Part shown: piece after piece, positions 7,330-15,764 of the stretch
How the letters are laid out: each line of letters starts with the position of its first letter
Numbering within the stretch: the stretch's first letter is position 1
Source: Burkholderiales bacterium
Lineage (GTDB): Bacteria; Pseudomonadota; Gammaproteobacteria; Burkholderiales; Casimicrobiaceae
Direction of reading: 5' to 3'
DNA: 34,092 bases
Assembly: GCA_025981645.1 (NCBI GenBank)
Contig: JAICXH010000023.1
Coordinates: 1-34,092 of the forward strand
Notes under the pieces: model-generated
Databases searched by the model: none
The model's input: the letters and a program-made list of their open reading frames with translations, nothing else
Told to the model about the DNA's origin: nothing
Made by a program: the position numbers and the translations under genes

Positions 7330-8655
7330 GTGAACGCAACCGACGTGCATGACCCGATGCAGAACACCGGGTTGAAGAACCGATGGTCCCAGCTCGTCAT
7401 GGGGATCATCTGCATGGCGATGATCGCCAACCTGCAATACGGCTGGACGCTCTTCGTCAACCCGATGTCGCAGAAATTCGGCTGGACGCGTGCGGCGATC
7501 CAGGTCGCGTTCTCGATCTTCGTGCTCTGCGAGACCTGGCTGACGCCGATCGAGGGCTGGCTGATGGACAAGTTCGGTCCACGCCCGGTGATCCTCGTCG
7601 GCGGTATCCTCGCCGGGCTGTCGTGGATCATGAATTCGTACGCAACGTCCCTCGGCATGCTGTACTTCGCGGCGATCATCGGCGGGGTCGGCGCGGGCAG
7701 CGTGTACGGAACCTGTGTCGGCAACGCGCTGAAGTGGTTCCCGGACAAGCGCGGACTCGCCGCGGGCCTCACCGCCGCGGGGTTCGGCGCCGGCGCCGCG
7801 CTGACGGTGATCCCGATCGCGCACATGGTGCATGCCGGGAGCTACGAGCAGGCATTCTTCACGTTCGGCGTGATCCAGGGCCTGGTCGTCTTCGTCGTGT
7901 CGCTGTTCCTGATCCGGCCTCCGACGACGGCGGCCAAGGCTGCGGTGGCAGGCGCGGTGAACCCGCTCACGCGGCGCAACTTCACCCCGGGCGAGATGCT
8001 GAAGACGCCGGTGTTCTGGCTGCTCTACGTCTGCATGATCCTCGTCGCATCGGGCGGGCTGATGGCAGCGGCCGAGGTCGCTCCGATCGCCAAGGACTAT
8101 GGCGTCAATGCCGTTCCGGTCAATTTCCTGTGGTGGACGCTGCCGCTGCTGACCATGGCACTGTCGATCGACAGCCTCGTCAACGGCCTCACCCGTCCGC
8201 TGACCGGCTGGATCTCGGACCACATCGGTCGCGAGAACACGATGCTGCTGGTGTTCTGCGTCGAGGGGCTCGCGATCTGGGGCCTGATGAACTTCGGTCA
8301 CTATCCCGCCGGCTTCCTGATCTTCGCACCGTTGATCTTCCTCGGCTACGGCGAGATCTTCTCGCTCTTCCCGGCGGTGAGCGGCGACACCTTCGGCCCG
8401 AAGTTTGCGGCGACCAACAACGCGCTTCTCTACACGGCGAAGGGGACGTCGTCGCTCCTGATCCCGCTTGCCAACGTGCTGAAGCACTCGGCGGGAAGCT
8501 GGGTCCCGGTGCTGTGGATCGCCGGCGCGCTGCCGATCGTCGCGGCGATCCTCATCAAGCTCGTGGTTTCGCCGATGAGGCGTCACATGCTCGAGAACCT
8601 CACCCCGGAACCGGATGCCGGCGCGCCGGTGCAGAAGGCGCCGCAGACCGCGTAG
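7330..8655 (+). CDS. oxlT: OxlT-type oxalate/formate exchanger (MFS)
   Basis: Inner-membrane major facilitator of 441 residues with 12 hydrophobic segments, belonging to the oxalate/formate antiporter family. In Oxalobacter OxlT, Arg272 in helix 8 and Lys355 in helix 11 bind the two carboxylates of oxalate. Here helix 8 has NGLTRPLTGWISD with Arg289 and helix 11 has LLYTAKGTSSLLIP with Lys371; the spacing (82) is nearly identical to 83. The helix 2-3 loop carries the MFS motif GWLMDKFGPRP. The GTG start at 7330 follows a TGGAGG ribosome-binding site. It closes an operon with a porin and a beta-propeller protein. Oxalyl-CoA decarboxylase is encoded elsewhere in the window, supporting oxalate as a substrate. 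Related family members can carry other carboxylates, so substrate identity remains an inference. Confidence 0.85.
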   Translation: MNATDVHDPMQNTGLKNRWSQLVMGIICMAMIANLQYGWTLFVNPMSQKFGWTRAAIQVAFSIFVLCETWLTPIEGWLMDKFGPRPVILVGGILAGLSWIMNSYATSLGMLYFAAIIGGVGAGSVYGTCVGNALKWFPDKRGLAAGLTAAGFGAGAALTVIPIAHMVHAGSYEQAFFTFGVIQGLVVFVVSLFLIRPPTTAAKAAVAGAVNPLTRRNFTPGEMLKTPVFWLLYVCMILVASGGLMAAAEVAPIAKDYGVNAVPVNFLWWTLPLLTMALSIDSLVNGLTRPLTGWISDHIGRENTMLLVFCVEGLAIWGLMNFGHYPAGFLIFAPLIFLGYGEIFSLFPAVSGDTFGPKFAATNNALLYTAKGTSSLLIPLANVLKHSAGSWVPVLWIAGALPIVAAILIKLVVSPMRRHMLENLTPEPDAGAPVQKAPQTA

Positions 8656-8682
8656 CAAGCAGAGACTCTTTTTATCGGAAAA

Positions 8683-8709
8683 GGGGCGGTGTCGACCGCC
8701 CCATTTTTT
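8683..8709 (+). terminator. Intrinsic terminator after oxlT
   Basis: Perfect 8-bp stem GGGGCGGT / ACCGCCCC with loop GTCG, followed by A and six T. A-rich bases precede the stem. This ends the 4088 operon 28 bases after the oxlT stop and separates it from the RND operon. Confidence 0.93.
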
Positions 8710-8727
8710 GGGTTCGCGGAGAAAGGG

Positions 8728-10104
8728 ATGAGACTGCAACTCCTGACGGCGGCAGCCACGCTGGCGCTGCTGGCCGGCTGCGCGAGCTACCAGTCGAAGC
8801 CGCTCGTTTCGCGTCCGAGCATGCTCGACGCGGTGCCGCACGTCACGATCGACACGCGCGACATGCCGCTGCCGGAACTTCGGTCGCACGTGTTCGACCC
8901 GAGCCACGGTCTCGACATGACCGACGTCGCGATCCTCGCGGTCCTCGACAATCCGGACCTCAAGCTCGCGCGCGACGACGCGCACACCGCACGCGCGCAG
9001 GCGTTCGCTGCAGGCCTCCTTCCCGACCCGCAGTTTTCCGGCGAAGTCGATCGGCCGGGACCGAAGGTCGCCGGTAGCGACAACGCGGCGTTCAACTTCG
9101 GCCTCAGCTTCGACGTGGGCTCGCTCGTCTTCGGGCCGGTCAAGCGCAAGTCGGCCGAAGCTGCTGCACGACAGACCGATCTCAACCTGCTGTGGCAGGA
9201 GTGGCAGGTCGTCGCTCAGGCGCGCGTGCTGTTCGCGCAGATCACGTCGAACGCGCGCCTCGTCGGCGTGCTGACGCAGAACCGCGCGCTGCTGCAGGCT
9301 CGCTACGAGCACACGCAGGCGGCACTCGCGAAGGGGTTCACGACCGCCGACGTGGCGATCGCCGACTTGACCGCGCTCGCCGCCGTCGAATCGCAGATCC
9401 ACGACGCCGAGTCCGATCTCAGGAAAGGGCGCTCGGATCTCGCCGCGCTCCTCAACTTGAGCCCCGTGGTCAAGCTCGACCTCGTCGGCGCTGCACAGCT
9501 CCCGCCGCTCGACGAAGCCAAGGTGCGTTCGATCCTCCCCGATCTCGCGAGGCGCAGGCCCGACCTGATCGCGCTCCAGGCCGGCTACGAGAGCCAGGAC
9601 GAGACCTATCGCGCCGCGATCCTTCAGCAGTTCCCGGACATCACGATCGGGCTCAACCGGCAGCGCGACACGAGCCGGATCTACAGCACCGGGTCGCTTG
9701 TGAGCTTCAGCATTCCGATGTTCGACCGCAATCGCGGCAACATCGCGGTCGCCGTCACGACGCGCCAGAAGCTGTACGACGACTACGAGGCGAGGCTCAA
9801 CGCCGCCTACCGGAACGTCGAAGTGATCCTCCAGACCGAGCCCGTGCTCCAGCGCCAGCTCGAGGAGTCCAACGGGGCGCTCGCGAAACTCAAGGCCGCA
9901 GCAGTCGACGCCGACGCCGCGTTCCGCGCGGGCAACCTCGACGAACTGGGTTACGTCAACCTGCGGTCCGGCGTGCTCGCCAAGCAGGTCGAGATCATCA
10001 AGCTCGAGGAGACGATTCTCGAGCAGACCATCGCATTGCAGACCATGATCGGCAGCGAAGTCCCCGTCCGACCGGTCGTCACTTCCGCGGGAGCGAAATC
10101 GTGA
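8728..10104 (+). CDS. TolC-family outer-membrane efflux lipoprotein
   Basis: Outer-membrane factor of an RND efflux complex, 458 residues. The N-terminus is a lipoprotein signal with lipobox LLAGC (Cys18). Two related halves with long helices and conserved features (PELRSHVFDPSHGLDMTDVAILAVLDNPDLK near 50-80, RRPDLIALQAGYESQDETYRAAILQQFPDI near 275-305) match the TolC/OprM fold. The ATG at 8728 is preceded by GGAGAAAGGG and begins the signal peptide. Its stop overlaps the next start by four bases (GTGA), so translation is probably coupled to the membrane-fusion gene. No promoter was clearly identified in the short gap after the oxlT terminator. Confidence 0.92.
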   Translation: MRLQLLTAAATLALLAGCASYQSKPLVSRPSMLDAVPHVTIDTRDMPLPELRSHVFDPSHGLDMTDVAILAVLDNPDLKLARDDAHTARAQAFAAGLLPDPQFSGEVDRPGPKVAGSDNAAFNFGLSFDVGSLVFGPVKRKSAEAAARQTDLNLLWQEWQVVAQARVLFAQITSNARLVGVLTQNRALLQARYEHTQAALAKGFTTADVAIADLTALAAVESQIHDAESDLRKGRSDLAALLNLSPVVKLDLVGAAQLPPLDEAKVRSILPDLARRRPDLIALQAGYESQDETYRAAILQQFPDITIGLNRQRDTSRIYSTGSLVSFSIPMFDRNRGNIAVAVTTRQKLYDDYEARLNAAYRNVEVILQTEPVLQRQLEESNGALAKLKAAAVDADAAFRAGNLDELGYVNLRSGVLAKQVEIIKLEETILEQTIALQTMIGSEVPVRPVVTSAGAKS

Positions 10105-11204
10105 ATCGCAGATCAGGATGGCTGGTGATGCCGGTGCTGGCGGCGCTCGCAGTCGCGGCGACTCCAGCGTGGCCGGACGACAGTGCGCGGCACGCGGCAA
10201 CGGTGCTTGTCAAGACCGCGCCGCTTTCGAAGAAGACGCTGCCGGTGCTCCTCACCGCGTATGGCACCGTCCAGCCCGACAGCGGCAACACCGTGCACAT
10301 GGTCGTGCCGCGCGCGGGTCAGGTGACGAAGCTCGTCGTGAGTCCCGGCCAGGAAGTGCGCCGCGGACAGCAGCTCTTCGAATTCGCGACCGGCGCCGCG
10401 ACGCTGCTCGGCTACCAGCAGGCCGCATCGACGGTCAAATTCGCGACGGCCGACCTCGCGCGGACGCGCGAGCTGTTCAAGGAGCGGCTCGCTACCAATG
10501 CACAGGTCGCGACCGCCGAGAAGGCGCTGTCCGACGCCCAGGACGCGCTGAAGGCGCAGGAGCGGGTCGGGGCCGGGCGCAGCGTGCAGTGGATCGTGTC
10601 ACCGGGCGACGCGATCGTCACGGAGGTCAATGCCAAGGTCGGCGACCGCCTCGATCAGGGCGGCACCGTGCTGCAGCTTACCGAGCGCGGCGCCGTGCAG
10701 ATCATGCTTGGCATCGAGCCCGAGCAGGCCGACAAGGTTCACGCCGGCATGCCGGTCGCCATCACGTCGGTGTTCGACCCGTCGCGCACGATCGCCGGCA
10801 AAATCGACGGCGTGCACGGGATGATCGATCCGCAGACCCGCCTCGTCGATGCGGTCGTACGAATGGAAGGAAAGCCTGCCGCGGGGCTGCTGCCGAACAT
10901 GCGCGTACAGGGGGTGATCACGACCGGCGAGGTCAGCGGCTGGGTGGTGCCGCGCCAGGCGGTTCTCACCGACGACCAGGGCGCGTACGTCTACCAGATC
11001 AAGGACGGCGTGGCACAGCGCGTCGGCGTGAAGACCCTCCTCGACAGCGACGATGTGTACGTGATCGACGGTCCGCTCGATCCGAAGCTCGCGCTGGTCA
11101 CGCTCGGCAACTACGAGCTCTCCGACGGCCAGGCGGTGCGCGAGGCGGCTGCCGCCGGTGCTGCGGCGGCTGCGGCGCCGGCTGGTGCGGCGAAGGTGAA
11201 CTGA
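10101..11204 (+). CDS. RND periplasmic membrane-fusion protein
   Basis: Periplasmic adaptor (HlyD/AcrA type) of 367 residues that bridges the RND pump and the outer-membrane factor. A signal peptide ends near TPAWPDD. The lipoyl half-motif VPRAGQVTKLVVSPGQEVRRGQ (about 68-90) is followed by a helical hairpin (about 108-150), the second lipoyl half (about 155-190) and beta-barrel segments. An Ala-rich tail ends the protein. The GTG start overlaps the upstream stop by four bases; the stop is immediately followed by the RND start codon. The helical hairpin is short compared with AcrA. Substrate is unknown. Confidence 0.93.
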   Translation: MNRRSGWLVMPVLAALAVAATPAWPDDSARHAATVLVKTAPLSKKTLPVLLTAYGTVQPDSGNTVHMVVPRAGQVTKLVVSPGQEVRRGQQLFEFATGAATLLGYQQAASTVKFATADLARTRELFKERLATNAQVATAEKALSDAQDALKAQERVGAGRSVQWIVSPGDAIVTEVNAKVGDRLDQGGTVLQLTERGAVQIMLGIEPEQADKVHAGMPVAITSVFDPSRTIAGKIDGVHGMIDPQTRLVDAVVRMEGKPAAGLLPNMRVQGVITTGEVSGWVVPRQAVLTDDQGAYVYQIKDGVAQRVGVKTLLDSDDVYVIDGPLDPKLALVTLGNYELSDGQAVREAAAAGAAAAAAPAGAAKVN

Positions 11205-14200
11205 ATGAATTTCACCGGCTGGCTGCAGACCCACCGTCGATCGGTCCTGTTCCTGCTCGCGATCCTCGCGATCGGCGGGGTGATTGCTTCGTTTCAGCTT
11301 CCGGTGACGCTGTTTCCGGACGTGAGCTTCCCGCGCGTCGCGGTCGAGCTCGACTCGGGAGACCGGCCCGCCGACCAGATGGTCGCGCTCGTCACGCGCC
11401 CGGTCGAGGAGGCGATCCGCCACGTTCCCGGCGTGCTCAATCTGCGGTCGCTGACGAGCCGCGGCAGCGCCGAGATCCAGGTCGATTTCGGCTGGGGCCG
11501 CAACATGGTGGCCTCGACGCTCGAGGTCAATTCGGCGGTGACGCAGATGCTGCCGACGCTGCCGCAGGGAACCACCGTCGAGACGAAGCGAATGGACCCG
11601 ACGGTCGATCCGGTGATCTCGTACAGTCTGTCGTCCGACCGCCTGTCGCTCACCCAGCTCTACGACGTCGCGCAGTATCAGCTCCGCCCGCTGCTGTCGT
11701 CGGTGAGGGGGGTGGCGAAGATCGGCATCACCGGCGGCACGCCCGAGGAGTACCGCGTCACCGTCGACCCGGCGCGGCTCGCGGCCTACGGCCTCACGCT
11801 GACCGATGTGTCGAACGCGCTCGCGCAGGGCAACGTGCAGCAGGCCGTCGGACACGTCGAAGACCACTATCAGCTCTACCTCGTGGTTTCGGACAGCCGC
11901 TATCAGAGCTTCGCGCAGATCTCGAACACCGTCCTGCGTACGGGCCCCAACGGGCTTGTCCGCCTAGGCGACGTCGCCAGGGTGACCGACTCGACGGTGC
12001 CCCAGTTCATCCGCGTAACCGCCGACGGCCACGACGCCGTGCTGCTCGACGTCTACCAGCAGCCCGACGGCAACAGCGTGCAGATCGCCGACGACATCAA
12101 GAGCGTCCTCGCCACCTCGAAGGACGTGCTGCCGCCGGGCGTGAAGCTCGCGACGTGGTACGACCAGAGCGTGCTCGTGACGGAATCCGCGAAGAGCGTA
12201 CGCGACGCGATCCTGATCGGCATCGTGCTGGCGGCGATCGTGCTGTTCGTGTTTCTTCGCAACGCCAAGATCACGCTGATCGCGATCGTTGTCGTGCCGA
12301 CCGTGCTCGCGACTACCGTCACGCTGCTGCTGTTCTTCGGCATGGGCTTCAACATCATGACGCTTGGCGGCATGGCCGCGGCGGTCGGGCTCATCATCGA
12401 CGACGCGGTGGTCATGATCGAGCACATCGTGCGGCGGCTGCGCGACGCGCCGGAGAACCACAAGGGCCGGGTGATGCTCGCCGCGCGCGAGTTCTTCCAG
12501 CCGCTGTCGGGCTCGTCGGCCGCGACGATCATCATCTTCTTTCCGCTCGCCTTCCTCGGCGGGGTCACCGGCGCGTTCTTCAAGGCGCTGTCGCTGACGA
12601 TGGGTGGTGCGCTGGTCATCTCGTTCCTGATCACCTGGCTCGCGGTGCCGATCCTCGCCGATCACTGGCTGAACGAGAAGGACGCGAGCCACGAGGACGT
12701 CGGGCGCGCGACGCGCGCGGTCCATCGCCGCTACGACTGGCTGATGCGCAGGCTGCTCAAGTGGCCCGCACTGACGCTGCTCGGCGTCATCCCACTGATC
12801 GCGATCGGCTACCTCGCCTACCACGGCGTCGGCTCCGGCTTCATGCCGCACGAGGACGAGGGCGGCTTCGTCCTCGATTACATCTCGCCTCCCGGAACCT
12901 CGCTCGCCGAGACCGATCGGATGCTTCGCCAGGTCGAGGACATCATCCGGGCGAATCCGAACGTGCAGACCTACTCGCGGCGGACCGGCGCCCAGCTCGG
13001 TGGAGGCGTCACCGAGGCGAACACCGGCGACTTCTTCGTCCGCCTCAAACCCTACCCGCGCGCGCCGATCGACGACGTGATGCAGCAGGTGGCTAACCGC
13101 GTCAAGCAGGACGTGCCGACGCTCGACATCGACACCGCGCAGTTGATGGAGGACCTGATCGGCGACCTCACCGAAGTGCCGCAGCCGATCGAAGTCAAGA
13201 TCTTCGACGACAATCAGGCGCAGCTCGTCGCCCTCGCGCAGAAGGCGACCGACGCGCTCGGCAACATCAAGGGCCTCGTCGACCTGCAGAACGGCGTCAC
13301 GCCGGCAGGGGACGGGCTCAACGTCCAGATCGACCGCACCAAGGCGGCGGCGCTCGGCTTCAACGTCAACGACCTCACGACGCTGATCGACGGCTACCTC
13401 GAAGGCAACGTCGCAACGCAGATCCAGCGAGGCGCGAAAACGATCGGCGTGCGCGTCTGGGTGCCGAAGGACATCCGTTCGAACACGACGAAGCTCGACG
13501 ACCTGCTGCTGCGATCACCGTCCGGCAACGTCTTTCCGCTCGATGCCGTGGCGAAGATCGAGGTCGAGAATGGCCAACCCGAGATCACCCGCGAGAACCT
13601 GAAGCGGATGGCGTCGGTCACCGGGCGCATCGTCGGCCGCGATCTCGGCTCCACCGCGCGCGAGGTCAAGGCGGTTATGGACAAGCCCGGCATGCTGCCT
13701 CCCGGCGTCTATTACACGCTCGGTGGGCTCTACAAGGAGCAGCAGGAGGCGTTTCGCGGCCTCACGCTGGTCTTCGCCGGTGCCGTCGCGCTGGTGTTCC
13801 TGCTGCTGCTGTTCCTCTACGAGCGTTTCCAGATCGCGATCTCGATCATGGTCATGCCGCTCCTTGCGATGTCCGCGGTGTTCGTCGGCCTCTACGTGAC
13901 GGGGATCGAGCTCAATATCACCGCGATCATGGGCATGACGATGATCGTCGGTATGGTGACCGAGATCGCGATCTTCTATTTCTCGGAATACCGGGAGATC
14001 GTTGGCGAAGTCGGCCACTTCGAAGCGCTGATCGCCGCGGGGAAGAACCGGATGCGTCCGATCACGATGACCACGCTCGCGGCGATCCTGACGCTCTTGC
14101 CGCTGGCACTCGCGATCGGCCGCGGCTCGCAGATGCAGCAGCCGCTGGCGATCGCGATCATCTCGGGGCTGATCGTCGCGCTGCCGCTGGTGCTCTTGGT

Positions 14201-14288
14201 GATGCCGGTGCTCTTCAACCTTCTGTGTCGCGGGAAGAGCAGCCTGCGGCCTGTGCATCCGGCCGACTCCCCGCAGCCGAGCGACTGA
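11205..14288 (+). CDS. RND-family efflux permease
   Basis: Inner-membrane proton-driven efflux pump of 1027 residues, of AcrB/MdtB-like length and repeat organisation: N-terminal helix, first porter domain, helices 2-6, then a second copy. Motif A in helix 4 contains the proton-relay pair Asp399-Asp400 (GLIIDDAVVMIE), conserved in hydrophobic/amphiphilic efflux pumps. In helix 10, at the place of AcrB Lys940, the sequence is GMVTEIAIFYF, placing Glu920 there; this is unusual and discussed in the findings. The ATG is directly after the upstream stop (TGAATG), so the three genes form one operon. Substrates cannot be predicted; heavy-metal pumps have a different helix 4 motif. Confidence 0.95.
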   Translation: MNFTGWLQTHRRSVLFLLAILAIGGVIASFQLPVTLFPDVSFPRVAVELDSGDRPADQMVALVTRPVEEAIRHVPGVLNLRSLTSRGSAEIQVDFGWGRNMVASTLEVNSAVTQMLPTLPQGTTVETKRMDPTVDPVISYSLSSDRLSLTQLYDVAQYQLRPLLSSVRGVAKIGITGGTPEEYRVTVDPARLAAYGLTLTDVSNALAQGNVQQAVGHVEDHYQLYLVVSDSRYQSFAQISNTVLRTGPNGLVRLGDVARVTDSTVPQFIRVTADGHDAVLLDVYQQPDGNSVQIADDIKSVLATSKDVLPPGVKLATWYDQSVLVTESAKSVRDAILIGIVLAAIVLFVFLRNAKITLIAIVVVPTVLATTVTLLLFFGMGFNIMTLGGMAAAVGLIIDDAVVMIEHIVRRLRDAPENHKGRVMLAAREFFQPLSGSSAATIIIFFPLAFLGGVTGAFFKALSLTMGGALVISFLITWLAVPILADHWLNEKDASHEDVGRATRAVHRRYDWLMRRLLKWPALTLLGVIPLIAIGYLAYHGVGSGFMPHEDEGGFVLDYISPPGTSLAETDRMLRQVEDIIRANPNVQTYSRRTGAQLGGGVTEANTGDFFVRLKPYPRAPIDDVMQQVANRVKQDVPTLDIDTAQLMEDLIGDLTEVPQPIEVKIFDDNQAQLVALAQKATDALGNIKGLVDLQNGVTPAGDGLNVQIDRTKAAALGFNVNDLTTLIDGYLEGNVATQIQRGAKTIGVRVWVPKDIRSNTTKLDDLLLRSPSGNVFPLDAVAKIEVENGQPEITRENLKRMASVTGRIVGRDLGSTAREVKAVMDKPGMLPPGVYYTLGGLYKEQQEAFRGLTLVFAGAVALVFLLLLFLYERFQIAISIMVMPLLAMSAVFVGLYVTGIELNITAIMGMTMIVGMVTEIAIFYFSEYREIVGEVGHFEALIAAGKNRMRPITMTTLAAILTLLPLALAIGRGSQMQQPLAIAIISGLIVALPLVLLVMPVLFNLLCRGKSSLRPVHPADSPQPSD

Positions 14289-14299
14289 CCGCCGATCGA

Positions 14300-14324
14300 T
14301 CGCGGGCCCTGGCCGGGCCCGCGA
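14300..14324. terminator. Hairpin between convergent RND and small secreted-protein genes
   Basis: Perfect 10-bp stem TCGCGGGCCC / GGGCCCGCGA with a 5-nt loop, 12 bases after the RND stop and 18 before the end of the minus-strand gene. There is no long T-tract on either strand, but the symmetry and location suit a bidirectional terminator. Confidence 0.6.
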
Positions 14325-14341
14325 CCTTGATCAGGGCGCGC

Positions 14342-14740
14342 TCAGCCGAGCTTCGCGATCAACGTGTGGAGCGCCTTCTCGCACTCAGCCTTGTCGGGAG
14401 CTTTCGCTTCCAGCTTGCCGAGCGTGAGGTCGAGCTGGTTGTCGATCGACTTCCACGTGTTGTAGCTTTTCTTCTTGTGCGAGTCCTCGTGGTTGTCCCA
14501 CGTGGTCTCGAAGTCCTTCATCTTCTTGTGTGCGCCGGCGAAGTCGCCGGCCGTCACCGATTTCAGCGCGTCCTCGGCAATGGTCTTGTACTGGGACAGG
14601 TCGCCGAGCGGGGACATGTGCGCCGCCCCGGCCATCGAGCCGGTTTGCGCCTGCGCGACGACGACGAATCCGGGCGCCGCGAGCAGCGCGGCGCACAGCA
14701 CACTCGGAACGATCACCTTGAGCTTCAACGAACGTGGCAT
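14342..14740 (-). CDS. Small secreted helical protein, function unknown
   Basis: Predicted periplasmic protein of 132 residues. The signal peptide is MPRSLKLK plus a long hydrophobic run ending VVAQAQ. The mature part is rich in Lys, Asp and His and appears fully helical, in two or three segments (YKTIAEDALKSVTAGDFAGA, HKKMKDFETTWDNHE, YNTWKSIDNQLDLTLGKLEA), with a single Cys near the end. The pattern recalls small four-helix periplasmic proteins, but I do not see a CXXCH heme site and cannot name a family. The start at 14740 is chosen for the GGAG six bases upstream; a second in-frame ATG lies four codons earlier. An extended -10 element lies upstream. Confidence 0.78.
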   Translation of the reverse strand: MPRSLKLKVIVPSVLCAALLAAPGFVVVAQAQTGSMAGAAHMSPLGDLSQYKTIAEDALKSVTAGDFAGAHKKMKDFETTWDNHEDSHKKKSYNTWKSIDNQLDLTLGKLEAKAPDKAECEKALHTLIAKLG

Positions 14741-14862
14741 CAGAGTCTCCATCAGTTGGCGGAACGGCAGTTCCGCGGGGGTTCGACCTTCAAACTGGAT
14801 TCGAGGAAACGTATTCTTGTACCTGCCGAATGCAGCGATGCGTGGGACATGAAGCAGGACGA

Positions 14863-14868
14863 TGATAG
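14863..14868 (-). promoter_or_regulatory. Extended -10 promoter candidate for the small secreted protein
   Basis: On the minus strand TGCTATCAT gives an extended -10 (TG-N-TATCAT, hexamer at 14868-14863). The hexamer 17 bases upstream, TCGATT, is a weak -35. It would give a leader of about 115 bases before ATG 14740. Confidence 0.4.
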
Positions 14869-14969
14869 CAGCAGCGATGCGTCGAATCGAGCGTGAAATC
14901 GTGCGAAACGACAACGCCTCGCGAGCTACGCCAGCGCCGCGGCCGGACCATTCACCGAACGTCGGAAGG

Positions 14970-15737
14970 CTACAGACGGTTGACCAGCGATCCGATACCG
15001 GCGATGGCGATTTCGACGGTCGAGCCGTCGCGGATCGATCCCACGCCGAGCGAGGTCCCGCACGCGACGACGTCGCCCGGAACGAGCGTCATGTCGTGGG
15101 AGATCAGGCTGACCAGCTCGGCCGGCGGGAACACCATGTCGGCGAGCGGATAGTTCTGCCGCTCGACTCCGTCGACGCGCGTCACCACGCTGGCTGCGCG
15201 CCAGTCGAGATCGGTCGCGATGACCGGGCCGAGGCAGCCGAAGGTGTCGAAACCCTTGGCCCGGCACCACTGCGTGAAATGGGCATCCTCGTTCATCACG
15301 TCGACGGCGGTGACGTCGTTGACGCAGGTATAGCCGAAGATATGCGCGCCGGCCTCGGCGGGCGGCACGTTGCGCGTCCGCTTGCCGATGACGATCCCGA
15401 GCTCCCCCTCGAACGCGATCCTGCCGCCGTAGCCCGCGGGGCGCTCGATGCGGTCATCCGGGCCGGCGAGCGAGCTCGCCGGCTTGATGAGGAACAGCGG
15501 ATGCGCGGGGACGGGTTTGTCGAGTTTCGCCGCAAGGGCGTGGAAGTTGTTCCACAGCGCGATGATCTTCGACGGCGCACATGGAGCGAGCGGCGTGACG
15601 TCGGCGTACGCGGTGCGGTCGCCGGTTGGCCGGGCACCACTGAGTGGATCCCCGTCGTATTCGTCGATCCGGTCGGCGTCGAGCGTGCCGAAGCGGATCT
15701 GCCCTGCAGCCGTCCGGAAACGTACCCATCGCGCCAT
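14970..15737 (-). CDS. Fumarylacetoacetate hydrolase-fold enzyme
   Basis: Cytosolic enzyme of 255 residues with a single FAH domain. Family landmarks are the metal-binding FEGELGIVIGK segment (about residues 109-119), GYTCVNDVTA, the KGFDTFGCLGPVI segment and the C-terminal GDVVACGTSLGVG loop. Members of this short form hydrolyse acylpyruvates, decarboxylate oxaloacetate or hydrate 2-oxo-pentenoates; sequence alone does not separate these. A small N-terminal lid region (about 1-50) resembles FAHD1-like proteins. The gene starts 27 bases after the ketopantoate-reductase-like gene on the same strand, so the two are probably co-transcribed. Given the dicarboxylate theme, oxaloacetate or a related 2-oxo-diacid is a plausible substrate (inference). 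Confidence 0.9.
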   Translation of the reverse strand: MARWVRFRTAAGQIRFGTLDADRIDEYDGDPLSGARPTGDRTAYADVTPLAPCAPSKIIALWNNFHALAAKLDKPVPAHPLFLIKPASSLAGPDDRIERPAGYGGRIAFEGELGIVIGKRTRNVPPAEAGAHIFGYTCVNDVTAVDVMNEDAHFTQWCRAKGFDTFGCLGPVIATDLDWRAASVVTRVDGVERQNYPLADMVFPPAELVSLISHDMTLVPGDVVACGTSLGVGSIRDGSTVEIAIAGIGSLVNRL

Positions 15738-15764
15738 CGTGCGCTGCCGGTCCGGGTGACCGGG

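Noticed and set aside
4418-7339. 973-codon open frame on the minus strand opposite the beta-propeller and porin genes
   Set aside because: It is an antisense shadow caused by high GC at third positions. It is Arg/Val/Asp-rich, has no domains, and covers two well-supported plus-strand genes.
7084-10200. 1038-codon minus-strand frame opposite oxlT and the TolC-like gene
   Set aside because: Compositional shadow across two real genes and an intrinsic terminator; no recognisable motifs.
10118-13096. 992-codon plus-strand frame overlapping the membrane-fusion and RND genes
   Set aside because: Out-of-frame Arg/Ala/Gly-rich translation of real genes; low-complexity, no family.
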